Assembly (NCBI RefSeq): GCF_001282625.1
Contig: NZ_CTEJ01000002.1
Coordinates: forward strand, 498,501 to 562,500
Direction of reading: 5' to 3'
DNA from: Lascolabacillus massiliensis
GTDB taxonomy: Bacteria > Bacteroidota > Bacteroidia > Bacteroidales > Dysgonomonadaceae
Length of the DNA: 64,000 nucleotides
The notes under the pieces are model-generated. The model made no database searches and was not told the DNA's origin. It was given only the letters and a program-made list of their open reading frames with translations. The translations under genes and the position numbers were made by a program. Below, piece by piece: positions 1 through 11,400 of the stretch (position 1 is the first letter of the stretch; the number at the start of each line of letters is the position of its first letter).

Positions 1-1380
1 TTCAAACTTACCTTTTCCTGCAGAAAGCATACGATCATTTATCTCCCTGACACCTCTGAAATAGGGAGTCATTCCACGAGCATCAAAATACTCCCACCAC
101 CAGCTCATAGGTGTTACAGGTGTTGGCGAGAATATTCCATACCACAAACCACGCTTGAAGTCGATATCCATCTCATGAGAGAAATCATCAAAATTCTTCG
201 ACCAGTCCCATTCGCGACCAAATTCCCCTATGATATATGGTTTGTTGAACTCCTCAACATATTTCACAATCTCCGATGATAAAATATCAGTATTGTTATA
301 AATATGCTTTTGATTGATATCTATATTTTTAACTGAATTCAACCCTTCTATATCTCGATGAGATATACTTGTAGTTACAATATGTTTATAGGGATCAAGA
401 CCTTTGAGGTAAGTGCTCATTTCCTCATGCCAGGATACGATAGCTTCGTCAGGTATAGGATTTTTTTCATTTCTGAACTTGATATTGTCGATCTCATTAA
501 AAAACTCCCACATAGCAATATTTGGGCTATATCCCCATTTTGCCACAATATAACGCAGTCTGTTTTTGTAACGCTTTTTCGCTTCACTATCAATAAAGAA
601 ATTGTTATCTGCATTTACATCACCCTGCCCCAAACAAAGCATAACATATACGTTCTCCTTTTCACATAAATCAATAAAATGATCCAACCTTTCCACAACA
701 CTTCTGTTGAAGTACTCTTCAGATGGCTCATATCTGCTGTTATTGAAGTTATCCTTCCTGTCGATAGGAAAGTTCCATGAACACATCCACACTCTTACAA
801 AATTGCCTCCATTCTTTGCGAACTTAGGAATCATTCTATCGTAGTTAAAAATATCACCCCTCTCATGCAGCTCTTTAAAGAACCTGGAATCATCATTAAT
901 TCTAGATTCCCAGCATATATTCTCAGCCACACCCCTGAAAGGCATTCCATTGTCGAATCTCAATATCCAGTCGTTTTCTGTATTCAGGAACCCGTTAAGA
1001 TCAGATTTCTCAGCAGTGAAGCTCTGTTTCCCGGAAACATTCCTCTTCACATTTTTTCCTTTCAATTCAAATTGATACTGATACTCTCCGCTTTCTCTCG
1101 GTGTAAAACGAGCCATCCAGACTGATACCTTTCCACTTTCGCCCGACTCATAATAACATGGGACTACCAGATTTTCACCACTTGGTGTAGTCACCAGCAT
1201 ATCCAAAGTAACCTCCTCCTGTAGGTATGGATTGGTCCATTTACCTTTCAGTTCAATACGGAAATCGGATCTGTCGTATTGGGTGATTTTCTCTGTAAGC
1301 TGCCTTACATTCCCAATCTGGGCATGTATCATAAATGAAAACAGTAATAAAATTGATGTTGTTAGAATATTTAGTTTCAT
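1..1380 (-). CDS. Putative glycoside hydrolase, DUF5060-like N-terminus plus GH5-type barrel (3' end outside window)
   Basis: The reading frame opens at the ATG at 1378-1380 and runs off the left edge, so 460 codons are visible. A signal peptide (residues 1-20, ending near IHAQ) is followed by a beta-sandwich region like DUF5060 (about 25-110). A TIM-barrel part follows with GH5/clan-A landmarks: MWEFFNEID carries the likely acid/base Glu and IIGEFGREW the likely nucleophile Glu. A WWWEYFDARG segment near the end fits the aromatic-rich subsites of such enzymes. It is the last visible gene of the PUL, 52 bases after the preceding lipoprotein gene on the same strand. With the GH26 enzyme upstream, a beta-mannan or related hemicellulose is the likely substrate. 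The exact GH family and specificity are inferred. Confidence 0.8.
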   Translation of the reverse strand, partial: MKLNILTTSILLLFSFMIHAQIGNVRQLTEKITQYDRSDFRIELKGKWTNPYLQEEVTLDMLVTTPSGENLVVPCYYESGESGKVSVWMARFTPRESGEYQYQFELKGKNVKRNVSGKQSFTAEKSDLNGFLNTENDWILRFDNGMPFRGVAENICWESRINDDSRFFKELHERGDIFNYDRMIPKFAKNGGNFVRVWMCSWNFPIDRKDNFNNSRYEPSEEYFNRSVVERLDHFIDLCEKENVYVMLCLGQGDVNADNNFFIDSEAKKRYKNRLRYIVAKWGYSPNIAMWEFFNEIDNIKFRNEKNPIPDEAIVSWHEEMSTYLKGLDPYKHIVTTSISHRDIEGLNSVKNIDINQKHIYNNTDILSSEIVKYVEEFNKPYIIGEFGREWDWSKNFDDFSHEMDIDFKRGLWYGIFSPTPVTPMSWWWEYFDARGMTPYFRGVREINDRMLSAGKGKFE

Positions 1381-1432
1381 AATTTAAGTTTATTGCTTAA
1401 TAAATAATACCTGACTGACATTCATGATATTA

Positions 1433-1975
1433 CTACAGATAAGTTCTTAATTTATCAACGTCAATCACAACATTTACTTTAGTTCCTTTTTCCGCCAATT
1501 CATAAAAAGTGGGATTAGTAATCTCTACAGTAAGTACCAATATCTTGCCATCATAAGCTTCAGTTAACAGTGCCTGAGAGTCAATTGACAGATAGAATAC
1601 CTCTCCTGTCTTGTCAGAACTAACATCAACCTTGTTAGGAAGAGTATACATTGAAGATGGAAGAGCCTCTCCTTCCAACGACTCCAAGACTTCGGCCGAT
1701 GGTGCATAGGACAAAATATCAACACTATAAGCTGCACTGCCAGAACTGCCTGAGCGCAAAACACCCAGGAGAACATCCACCTTGCCGTTATTGACGATAA
1801 AGTTATTGGTATACTCTCCACCTCCGGCGGGGACTGAATAGTTGTTGTTTATGCCTCCGGTAACCATGGCTTGCGGCATAAATATAAATTCATATCCAAA
1901 CTCTTTGAAACCATCCCCTTTCTCACATCCCAGTAAAACCAGGATGAATAGTATTATAGTTAATTGCTTATTCAT
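1433..1975 (-). CDS. PUL surface lipoprotein, DUF1735/BT_3987-like domain
   Basis: The 180-residue product starts with a lipoprotein signal (hydrophobic segment then LLGC, lipidated Cys near residue 17). It continues as a beta-rich domain with a GGGEYTNNFIV stretch and the kind of repeated strands seen in DUF1735/BT_3987-type proteins. Such proteins sit on the cell surface beside SusD and often bind glycan. The gene lies 12 bases after the second susD and 52 bases before the GH5-type gene, all on the minus strand, so it is part of the same operon. Glycan binding is inferred from context; the domain assignment is moderate. Confidence 0.7.
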   Translation of the reverse strand: MNKQLTIILFILVLLGCEKGDGFKEFGYEFIFMPQAMVTGGINNNYSVPAGGGEYTNNFIVNNGKVDVLLGVLRSGSSGSAAYSVDILSYAPSAEVLESLEGEALPSSMYTLPNKVDVSSDKTGEVFYLSIDSQALLTEAYDGKILVLTVEITNPTFYELAEKGTKVNVVIDVDKLRTYL

Positions 1976-1987
1976 ACCTTTTTATTT

Positions 1988-3667
1988 TTAATATCCTTCA
2001 TTTTGTTTCAATGTATTATTTGAGTTAACTATCTCAGAGCGCAAGAATGGCAAGTAGTAATTTCTTTCATTAAACACGCGATCTGCCACTTTAATTTCAA
2101 CATAGTTTACACTCTCACCATCTTCTACAACCTTTACTCCCATAATTGGCTGATTGAGTACCTGCATTGCATCCTTCCATCTCAGCAGATCCCAATATCT
2201 GTGATCTTCAAATGCCAACTCAATCCTCCTTTCATGCTTTATAGCACTCCTGAACTCATCTTTAGATTCAGTTGAAATAAGAGGCAGATCTGCACTGGCC
2301 CTGTTTCTCACCATATTTATTGCATCTGTTGCCGAAAGAGTGAAGCCTGCTGGGACATCTGTAGGTCCAAATGCTTCATTCATAGCTTCAGCATAGTTAA
2401 GTAAAATCTCTGCATACCTATAAGCAACCCAGTTATGTTGTGCGGTTTGCCCCTGAATAAGATTCAAATTATCGGTAAGGAATTTCTTCAGATAGTAACC
2501 GGTACGACTTGCATTTGCCTTTGTCATATCGTCACTGCCTCCCGGAAGCTGATCAATTACACGATCGTTCCATGTACTGCCATTGGTAACAACAGAAGCA
2601 TATAGACGGGGATCCCTGTTTGCATAAGGATTGTTGGGATCAGGCTCTCCAACATATTCATATGCTGAAACCAGGTTGTGCGAAGGAGTTACACCACTAT
2701 ATCCGCCGGGAGTGGAGATCGGATAATTATTAACCTCCATACTGTTTGAAACTCCCCTTCTCACTGCATAGATGGTTTCAGGACTTGAAAGTGAATTTGC
2801 ACCAATAAAGTAAGTACCGTAGTTCTGGTCCAAACTATAATCCAACTCCTCATTATCTATAAAATCACGGGCTGCCTCAGCTGCCTTTATCCATTTATTC
2901 AGATTACCTTCAGGGTTATGCAACGGGCTAGCTGCATATAATAAAACACGTGATTTGATGGCAAGTGCAGCACCAAGTGTAAATCGCCCTTCACGATCGG
3001 CAAACTCATCCCAGTTCACTGCAAGTTCTCCACTATATGTATCAATTTCATTGAGAATATATTCTACAACCTGATCATAAGAAGACTGAGTTACTTTCTC
3101 ATTATCCGACTGCTCAATTGTTTTCTCTATGATTGGAACAGCACCATACATTTTTATCAATTCAGAGTAGTAGTATGCCCTTGCAATATGAGCCTCGGCA
3201 ATATACCAGTTCAATGAAGCCACATCACGCATATAGGAGTAGATATCATTCTCAATATTACGATTCAGCTTAAGAAGCTCTTCACCCTTGCCATCCTTTA
3301 CATAATCCAAGAAATAGTTGGCAGCACGAATACCTTCATAATAATTCCTATAGAGGTAAAACAGAGGATTAACACCCTCATTGAGGATACCTTTATTAAA
3401 GTAAAGAACATTGCTCGAAACCGCAGTCTGCTGTGCCTCATCAGAAGCCGAAGCAAATATATTATTATCTATCACAGAGTATCCATATGTGATAGGTGAA
3501 TAAAATGCATTCGCCAGATTCCACAAAGTATTACGGTTTGTCTCTATTGTTTCAGATGTAGGATTTGTATCTAAACTAGTATCGAGAAAATCTGCACATC
3601 CCGATAACAAAAGGATAGATAGAAATACCAGTATTGTTTTTTTCATATATTTTAATGACATATTCAA
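1988..3667 (-). CDS. susD: SusD/RagB family outer-membrane lipoprotein (second pair)
   Basis: The 559-residue protein has a lipoprotein signal peptide (LLLSGCADFLDTS, Cys about residue 24) and the SusD pattern. This comprises an N-terminal helical TPR-like region, the AEAHIARAYYYSELIKMYG segment, and the C-terminal RHERRIELAFEDHRYWDLLRWK-type motif (here KHERRIELAFEDHRYWDLLR). SusD proteins cap the SusC channel and bind the oligosaccharide. It follows its SusC partner by 12 bases on the same strand. The first ATG of the frame could be replaced by one a few codons later (MSLK or MKKT), which would shorten the signal n-region. Confidence 0.93.
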   Translation of the reverse strand: MNMSLKYMKKTILVFLSILLLSGCADFLDTSLDTNPTSETIETNRNTLWNLANAFYSPITYGYSVIDNNIFASASDEAQQTAVSSNVLYFNKGILNEGVNPLFYLYRNYYEGIRAANYFLDYVKDGKGEELLKLNRNIENDIYSYMRDVASLNWYIAEAHIARAYYYSELIKMYGAVPIIEKTIEQSDNEKVTQSSYDQVVEYILNEIDTYSGELAVNWDEFADREGRFTLGAALAIKSRVLLYAASPLHNPEGNLNKWIKAAEAARDFIDNEELDYSLDQNYGTYFIGANSLSSPETIYAVRRGVSNSMEVNNYPISTPGGYSGVTPSHNLVSAYEYVGEPDPNNPYANRDPRLYASVVTNGSTWNDRVIDQLPGGSDDMTKANASRTGYYLKKFLTDNLNLIQGQTAQHNWVAYRYAEILLNYAEAMNEAFGPTDVPAGFTLSATDAINMVRNRASADLPLISTESKDEFRSAIKHERRIELAFEDHRYWDLLRWKDAMQVLNQPIMGVKVVEDGESVNYVEIKVADRVFNERNYYLPFLRSEIVNSNNTLKQNEGY

Positions 3668-3679
3668 GAGTTTTAAACG

Positions 3680-6568
3680 TTAAAATGTAAATGAAACACC
3701 TGCATTAAAAGATTTTACAGTTGGATATCCTCCGTAAATACTTTCTGGATCCATATTATAATCCTTTAATAAACTACTCCAGGTAAATGGATTTACAACA
3801 CTAACAAAAATCCTCAGCTTCTCAACATTATCCATGTTAAGGGAGCTATTCTTTCCAAAATCATATCCCAATTCAATATTCCTGATTTTCAGGAAGTCTC
3901 TGTCTTTGATCCAGAAAGAGCTGGATCTGTAGTTATTATCGTTACTCTGCGTGGTCAGTCGCGGATACTTTGCAAAACTACGTGTATCAATATTCTGCTC
4001 AGGATAATATGCCCAGGCATTTTCAGCCAATGGATAAACTGTGCGATTATCAACAAAAGCTACAGTCTGATTCCAGTTATCCAGTAAATTAACTGAAGCA
4101 CCGGCTATACCTTGAAATAAAATATTGAAATCGAAACCTTTAAACTCAGCTGAAGCACCGAACCCGTATGTCCATTCAGGATATATGGATTTACCAATCT
4201 TGGTAATATCATTCTGATCAATAACACCATTGTTATCCAAGTCCACATACTTGATGTCACCCGGCTGAACATTGCCAAATGCAGGCAATGGCAGGCCATC
4301 AACAAGAGAACCATCAGAATTAAAGTCGCTTAAATCATAGAACCCATCAGCTTCCAAACCCAGGAAAGTTCCAAAAGGTCTGTCTGTTTTGGCGTTATAC
4401 TCATATGCTGTTGCCACTTCTGCCATATAATCAATATTATTGGTATTGTAAGACAACATACCATTGAGCGAATAATTGAAACTACCTATCTTATCCTGCC
4501 ACATACCTGTAAGTTCAAACCCTTTGCTGGTCATCTTGCCAATATTGGAGAAGTAATAGTTAGTACCATAGTAATCCATTAAGGAATTATCCAAAGTTAG
4601 AATATCAGTACGTTTATCAAGATAAACATCTCCAATAAGTGTAAGCTTATCAAACAGACCAAGGTCAAAACCCAAATTATATTTGGTACTCTTTTCGGCA
4701 TGTGCATCAGGATTAGATATAAACATTGGCACCATTGTGTTCTGCCAAGTTCCCGATGTAGCACCAGTATAGAACGATCCTACATAACTTGAAGTGAAAT
4801 ACTCCTTGAACAGGAATCTTCCGTTGGAGTTGAATGATGCAAGAACACCTGTTACATTTGAATCAGAAAAACCAGACTGTCCAGCAGAAGCTCTTACTTT
4901 CATGAAATCAACACTTTCGGCATCCTTCATAAAATCTTCATTAGAGACTATCCATGCTCCTGAAACTGCAGGATAAAATGCCCATCTGTTGGAAGGAGCA
5001 TATGAGTCGTTTCCAAAATATGAAAATGAAATCTGTCCTATATATCTGTTATCGTAATTATAGTTGACATTACCATTATAGTTCAGATAATTATATTTAT
5101 ATGAAAAATACCCATCACCACTAAAAGCTGAAATATTCAGGTTAACAGAAGAAGATACAGCATGTTTACCGAAAACACGATCATATCCTGCCGTCAATTT
5201 ACCCTGCTTCCAGTCTTCCATTGCTGCAGAACCATAACCACTGGCCCTGATAGAAGTGGTCTCATCAGTTGTAGTTGTTGCACCATTAAAATAACGTGCA
5301 TAATTTTTGGTCTTGCTATAAGTGCTTAAAGTGTAAGCATTAAATGAGAACACCTCCTGCAAATATAATCCAGGAGTAATAAAATCGAGTTTCTCTTTAA
5401 GTGAGAAGTTACCCTGCAGAATACGCGATTGGTTGGATGCCCATCCCAAACCCTTGATAGAACCCACAGGGTTATTAGGATGAATAGCAGTTCCAGAATA
5501 ATGATTTGCAGCCTCATCATCATAAATATTATAAATATTTGAAGGATAACGGGAAAGAACTGACATAAGATCCGATACAGCAATGTTTGGTCTCTTGCGC
5601 TGTTCAATTCGGCCTCCCAAGTCAACCCTTGCCTCAAAAATATCCAGCATGCTAAAATCGAGATTTGCTCTTAGATTATACCTTGTGTATCTCAGATTTG
5701 AGGTAGAGTCGCTATTGTTAACATTAAGTAATCCCTGATGGTCTACATATCCCAGAGTCACATTATATCTTGCCTTAGAGCTGCCACCATTGAATGTAAC
5801 ATCACCATCAACATAATTAGCTGAATTGCGAAGAACCTCATCATACCAGTCAACATTTACCCCTCTGCCACTCATATAGTCTGAAAGCTGATTTTGAGAA
5901 TAAAATGGAGCCCATGTTCCATTATCATTACTTATAGCCTGATTATACAATGATGCATAGCCATAAGAGTCCAAAGGCTTATTTATACTTGATGCCGACT
6001 GAGAACCAAAGCGCATTTGAGCAGAAACAGTAGAAGGTCCAACCTTACCACGTTTTGTTTCAATCCATATAATTCCATTAGCACCTCTTTCACCAAAGGC
6101 CGTTAGAGTAGCTGCATCCTTAAGAATAGAAAAACTTTCTATCTCAACTGGTGAAAGGTATGCCAGATAGTTGCTATTCACTTCAAAACCATCCACAAAT
6201 ATCTTCGCTGCATTAAATCCGTTATTACCATAGCTACCGATACCACGGATCAGCCACTGAGCATTGTTATTCCCAACCTCACCTGTTCCCTGAATCAGAG
6301 TCATTCCCGATAGCAGTCCGGGTAAAGTATTTGTCAGGTTAGAGGATGTAGTCCGATAAAGCTTATCAGAACCAACATTGGATACAGCCGCAGTACTTGT
6401 GTTTATTTCCAGTGGTAATATTCCAAATGCATCAATCTTATTTTGAATCAACGAGTCTGGTTCAGCTGTAGAATTTTGTGCAAAGGCCGATACCTTAATC
6501 ACAAGGAAAATAAGCGTGATTGAGATTACTCGAAAAATATTATATTTTCTCATATTGATTTCTTTCAT
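3680..6568 (-). CDS. susC: SusC/RagA family TonB-dependent receptor, short form without carboxypeptidase-like domain (second pair)
   Basis: The 962-residue protein has a signal peptide ending near SAFAQ and goes almost directly to a plug domain (NTLPGLLSGM, LIRGIGSYG, FVDGFEV, ILKDAATLTAFGERGANGIIWIETKRG). A 22-strand barrel follows and ends in aromatic Phe, as outer-membrane barrels do. Most SusC proteins carry an N-terminal carboxypeptidase-regulatory-like domain and an STN or TonB box; here it is absent, so this is a short SusC. MRKYNIF (start at 6553) is an alternative start. The gene lies 24 bases after the first susD and 12 bases before its own susD. Confidence 0.93.
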   Translation of the reverse strand: MKEINMRKYNIFRVISITLIFLVIKVSAFAQNSTAEPDSLIQNKIDAFGILPLEINTSTAAVSNVGSDKLYRTTSSNLTNTLPGLLSGMTLIQGTGEVGNNNAQWLIRGIGSYGNNGFNAAKIFVDGFEVNSNYLAYLSPVEIESFSILKDAATLTAFGERGANGIIWIETKRGKVGPSTVSAQMRFGSQSASSINKPLDSYGYASLYNQAISNDNGTWAPFYSQNQLSDYMSGRGVNVDWYDEVLRNSANYVDGDVTFNGGSSKARYNVTLGYVDHQGLLNVNNSDSTSNLRYTRYNLRANLDFSMLDIFEARVDLGGRIEQRKRPNIAVSDLMSVLSRYPSNIYNIYDDEAANHYSGTAIHPNNPVGSIKGLGWASNQSRILQGNFSLKEKLDFITPGLYLQEVFSFNAYTLSTYSKTKNYARYFNGATTTTDETTSIRASGYGSAAMEDWKQGKLTAGYDRVFGKHAVSSSVNLNISAFSGDGYFSYKYNYLNYNGNVNYNYDNRYIGQISFSYFGNDSYAPSNRWAFYPAVSGAWIVSNEDFMKDAESVDFMKVRASAGQSGFSDSNVTGVLASFNSNGRFLFKEYFTSSYVGSFYTGATSGTWQNTMVPMFISNPDAHAEKSTKYNLGFDLGLFDKLTLIGDVYLDKRTDILTLDNSLMDYYGTNYYFSNIGKMTSKGFELTGMWQDKIGSFNYSLNGMLSYNTNNIDYMAEVATAYEYNAKTDRPFGTFLGLEADGFYDLSDFNSDGSLVDGLPLPAFGNVQPGDIKYVDLDNNGVIDQNDITKIGKSIYPEWTYGFGASAEFKGFDFNILFQGIAGASVNLLDNWNQTVAFVDNRTVYPLAENAWAYYPEQNIDTRSFAKYPRLTTQSNDNNYRSSSFWIKDRDFLKIRNIELGYDFGKNSSLNMDNVEKLRIFVSVVNPFTWSSLLKDYNMDPESIYGGYPTVKSFNAGVSFTF

Positions 6569-6592
6569 ATCTTTTAAATAAATGATATTATA

Positions 6593-8428
6593 TTAATATC
6601 CAGGATTCTGGACAGTTATCCCTTTATTTACCTCAGACTGAGGAATTGGTTCAAGGTACATCATTGGACTCCAGAATGCGGTATATGTCACTGCATCCCA
6701 GTATGACTCCAAATTAACTGCTAGGTTGTTGCTACCGCTCGCATCTGCTTTAATTTTAAATTGCAGCTCACGCATATTTCCTCCAATTATTCCGTTAGCA
6801 ATATCTTTATGTTTCCAATGCTTCACATCATAGTATCTGTGATTCTCATTGTAAAACTCAATAGCTTTCTCACGTTGGATTATCTCTCTTAATTTCGTCT
6901 TGTCGGTTTCAGTAATAGAAGGCAAACCGGCTCTGTTATGAACCATATTAAGATTCTCAAGAGCTTTAGCTGTGTTCCCAACTTCGTTATATGCTTCGGC
7001 CAGATTAAGGTATGTCTCTGCCAGTCTGAACAAAGGTGGTTCAAACCAGACTCTAGATCCAGCACCATAGTAGAATTTGACAGGGAAACCACAACCTTTT
7101 CCCACACTGATTGCATTTGGGAAAACGCCTTCTTTACCCGAGTTGGCAGTTGAACGTCCCCATCCTGAAGCACTATAATTGTAAACTCCCGGGTTATTAT
7201 AAGCATCAAATCCCGGGAAAATATTATCAGCCAGACAACGAGCTTCCATATTAGGGATTTTCTCCAACCATTCCTCAGCACTTCTTGGAGAAGATTCACC
7301 AATTTTTGGCCACTCCTGGTTAGTTCCGTCATTTTTATAATAAAGCTCCAGGAAGTTAGTTAAGAGTCCAACCAAGTCTGTATCCCATCTATTGTTTGTC
7401 CAGTTGGCAGATGTATTCAGATAATAGAAAATTGCACTTGCGGGCCATTCCCACTGATTGGTTGAATTAATTTTATAAGCCAGCAGTACCTCATTGTTTG
7501 ACGGAGTAGATGTAGCAGTACCATAGTCTTTCAAAGCATTGGGGTTAGGCTGTCCCAAGCCTGCACCACCTGTATTGATCAGCTCATAACCATTTGAACC
7601 GGCCCAATTGAGCACAGCCTCATTGGCCGTAATAGCATCATTCCATCTAGAAACATTTTCATTGCCAAAACTAATAAGATCATTATGTTCTCCATTATCC
7701 AGATAAGGCTTACTACTGTTAAACAGTGGTCGTGCCGCAAACATTAAGGCCCTTGCTTTGATTGCCAGAACCGCACCTCTGGTCAAACGTCCAGTCTTTT
7801 CATTGCTCCATCTGCCTTCAGGCAGTCCCTGGTAAGCCTCATCACACAACTCAATAATATAGTCAAGGGTAGCCTGCAGCGATTCTCTTGGAATATTCAA
7901 ATCATCAGTGGCTTCGAACGACTTGCGTACAATTGGCAAACCACCATATCTGTAAAACATACCCATATATCTGTAAGCAATCAAACCTGTAGCCTCAGCT
8001 TTTATCTGAGTCTTTGTCGTTTCGCTCATATCAGGTACACGGTCGATATTCTCCTTAACTAAAAAGCAAGCCCTTATTGCACTCCAGTTATTTCCATAAT
8101 GATCTGCACCTCCATCTGAACCATCTGTTCCATTTACAGACAAACCAGTCAGTGCAATAGTATATGTACCATGCCATGAATAACCATATGATCGTTCACC
8201 ACTAATAGATGCCAAGGCGCCATGCCCAACACCCCAGCCACCAGGCCATCCATGAATTAAAATATTCCTGTAGCATGAAAAAAGAGCTGCTTCAGCATTC
8301 TTTGTTGAGCTATAAACCTCATCCAGGTCAACAGTTCCGGTAGTATCTGGCTTTTCCAGGAAAAAGTCCTCACATGCAGTAACTACCGAAAAACCTATAA
8401 TTAAAAGTATTATTCCTATTTTTCTCAT
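6593..8428 (-). CDS. susD: SusD/RagB family outer-membrane lipoprotein (first pair)
   Basis: The 611-residue product has a lipoprotein signal (VVTACEDFFLEKP, Cys about residue 19). It shows SusD hallmarks: IRACFLVKENIDRVPDM in the N-terminal helices, LAETYLNLAEAYNEVG in the middle, and EIIQREKAIEFYNENHRYYDVKHW near the C-terminus. The last is the conserved 'RxxElxxEgxRyxDlxRW'-type segment. It partners the SusC gene ending 18 bases upstream. The two SusD proteins are different in length and sequence, so the two pairs are not a recent duplication. Confidence 0.94.
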   Translation of the reverse strand: MRKIGIILLIIGFSVVTACEDFFLEKPDTTGTVDLDEVYSSTKNAEAALFSCYRNILIHGWPGGWGVGHGALASISGERSYGYSWHGTYTIALTGLSVNGTDGSDGGADHYGNNWSAIRACFLVKENIDRVPDMSETTKTQIKAEATGLIAYRYMGMFYRYGGLPIVRKSFEATDDLNIPRESLQATLDYIIELCDEAYQGLPEGRWSNEKTGRLTRGAVLAIKARALMFAARPLFNSSKPYLDNGEHNDLISFGNENVSRWNDAITANEAVLNWAGSNGYELINTGGAGLGQPNPNALKDYGTATSTPSNNEVLLAYKINSTNQWEWPASAIFYYLNTSANWTNNRWDTDLVGLLTNFLELYYKNDGTNQEWPKIGESSPRSAEEWLEKIPNMEARCLADNIFPGFDAYNNPGVYNYSASGWGRSTANSGKEGVFPNAISVGKGCGFPVKFYYGAGSRVWFEPPLFRLAETYLNLAEAYNEVGNTAKALENLNMVHNRAGLPSITETDKTKLREIIQREKAIEFYNENHRYYDVKHWKHKDIANGIIGGNMRELQFKIKADASGSNNLAVNLESYWDAVTYTAFWSPMMYLEPIPQSEVNKGITVQNPGY

Positions 8429-8446
8429 AAGATAAATTTTTTACTA

Positions 8447-11400
8447 TTAAAATTGAAAACTCAACCCAACTGTTACAACCTTGGTCAAAGGATAAATATA
8501 AGTTCTTCCATCAGTTACTTCAGGGTCTATTCCAATTGCAGTTAGTTCATTTTTAAAGGTGAATAGGTTATTGGCATTCATATAGATTCTTAAACCCTGA
8601 ACCAGTTTCAGGAATTTAAAAGAATCAGGTTGCATTGTATAGCCAATCTCTATATTTTTCAGCTTAAAGAAGTTATTAGATCTCATCCAGTAGTCGCTTG
8701 TCAAATAATTATTATGATCATTTGTTGCATCAAATGTTGACCTGGGATAAGTAATCTCTTCTCCAGCCAGATATTTCTCCATTGTCCATCTTCCGTCATA
8801 CATCCACTGCCATGCATTACCTGCACGTTTGAAGAATGGAATTGTATAACCACTGTTCAGATAGTATGATCCGTTGGCCGAGCCCAAGAACAGGACATTC
8901 AGATCAAATCCCTTATAAGCAATCTTAATCTTAGAGCTGAAATGATACTCAGGATAATTAGGATATCCAATAGGTGCAATATCCTTACTATCAATTAGTC
9001 CATCACCATTCAGATCTTTATATCTCACATCACCCAGAGTTGCACGGTTAGAAGTGAAGGTATTATAAGGTCTGTTGTTTAACTCCTCAACAGTATTGTA
9101 CAAACCATCGCTTCTCAAACCAAAACGCTGTCCTATAGAGAATCCTGTTGCATTCATCCATGGGTAAGGATTTTGTGCTTCTGCACGATATATAATCTTA
9201 TTACGTGAATAGCTTGTGCTTCCTTCGATAGAGTAGCTCCAGTCTCCAACATGATCTTCCCATCTGATCTGAACCTCATAACCCTCATTCTTGGTTATAC
9301 CAACGTTTGCCGGAGGTACAGAATTGCCAGGTACACCATAAATTGCGGGTATTGTTCCTAAAGTTGTGAGAATGTTATTTCTGTCCTCTTTGAACCAGTC
9401 GGCAGTAATGAATAGTCTGTCTCTGAAGAAGCCTAATTCCATACCCACGTCATATTTTTTTGCACGCTCCCATGTGATATTCTGGTTACCCAAAGCACCT
9501 TCGGTAGCACCCTGGTAATATGAGTTCTGCGATGAGCCATCACTATTTCCAAACCAGTAGCCACCCTGTCCCAGGTTATAGGTATTAGGCAGGTAATAAT
9601 ATCTTCTGCTTCCACCTAGCTGGTCGTTACCTACCTCACCGTAAGAAGCTCTCAGCTTGATAAATGTAAGGACATCATTCTTAGGGAAAAACTCTTCTGA
9701 TGTTGGAACCCAGCCAACAGAGAATGCTGGGAAGAATCCAAACCTCTTGCCTTCGATAAACTGTTCAGTACCATTATATCCTACATTATATTCAGCCATA
9801 TAACGATTCATGTAGTTATAGGTGACACGACCAACCAACCCCACAATTCCCGAAGGAACATTATATGAGTCTGAAGGCATAGTATATCTCGAGCCTTTAC
9901 CCAATAAAAGAGCAGTAATATTATGGTCACCGATGCTTCCCGCCCAGTTCAGACCTGCATCCAGATATAATTTATTCCAGTTACTGTAGCCATATGAGTT
10001 GAAACTACCGGCATCCATGGATCCTCCAAAAAACTGCAGTACATTAGGATCATTCAGATCACGCTGAACTGTATAAGAAGGAATTGAAGGAGAATATGTT
10101 ACATACCTATTATAGTTATCCTGATAACTTACCGATGCATGAGCATTAAGCCCCTTGAGCAGATAGTCCATCTTGTGATTTACTTTCACAGTATTACTTA
10201 GTAGGTTGTTATGGATAGTACCCCTACCGCTTATCAGCAGGTTATATACTGCATTCTGTGAACCAATTTGACTGCCCGTTTTTACGCCCAATGGATTTTG
10301 TATTGTTCCTGGTACACCTGCAAAATCGTTAATAAGCTTACCATCAATAATACCCGGAGTAATAAATGGGTTACCATCGTATATATATTGCATAATCACT
10401 TTGTAACGACCATCCAGGTCATAAGGACCTGAGTTTATACCTGGGCCTTGTGTCTCTCCGAACTGGCCTGCAATATTAATATCAACATCCCAGTTCTTTG
10501 CAATCTGGATTCCAAAGTTTCCCCTGAAGTTATATCTGTTAAACTTGGAGCCAGTATTGGATCCATAGTATTTGGTTGCATTGGTAATACCCTCTTGGTT
10601 GAAATATCCGAAAGAGACAAAATAGTTCACTCTCTCTGTACCACCTGAAATATTGATGTTTGTCTGCAGCTGAGGTGCATTCTTGCTAAACTGATCTCTA
10701 TAAAGGTCCTTACTTGAATAATATAGTGCAGGAGAGTTCTTCAACTGCTCTTTCTGAGCCGGAGTCAGATTAGTCATAGCATCTACCTCTACCGGTGTAA
10801 AATCTCTGTTGTTTTTAAATTTCCACAAGTCGTAATCATTATACAGATAAGCCGACAAACTCTCTGTTCCGCTATAACTCCTCTGTTCATTTCTAATACC
10901 TTCATTCCTCATTAATGCATATTCATATGCTGTTACACCCTTCTGAAGGTTTGTAGCACTTGTAATACCATAATTGGAAGAGAAGTGAATTCTAGGAGTT
11001 CCGGAACGCCCTCTTTTTGTTGTAATAATAATTACACCATTAGCAGCACGTATACCATAAACTGCAGTAGATGCAGCATCCTTCAAAATACTTATCTGAG
11101 AAATTTCATTCGCATCCATAGAGTTGAGCTCTGCAAAAGCCTGTTCTGCAGCCTGTTCAACACCATCAATAACAATTAGCGGAGTGGACGAACCATAGGT
11201 AGATACCCCTCTGATCCTAAGGTTTGCAGCATTTCTACCAGGCTCACCCGAGGATTGCAAACCGGTAACACCAGGAGTGTTTCCAATTAAAGCATTCGAG
11301 ATATTAGAAACAGGTGTAGCGATAAGAGCCTCGCCTCCTACAGAAGAGATAGCGCCTGTTACATTCACCTTCTTCTGAGTTGCAAAAGCAGTTACCACAA

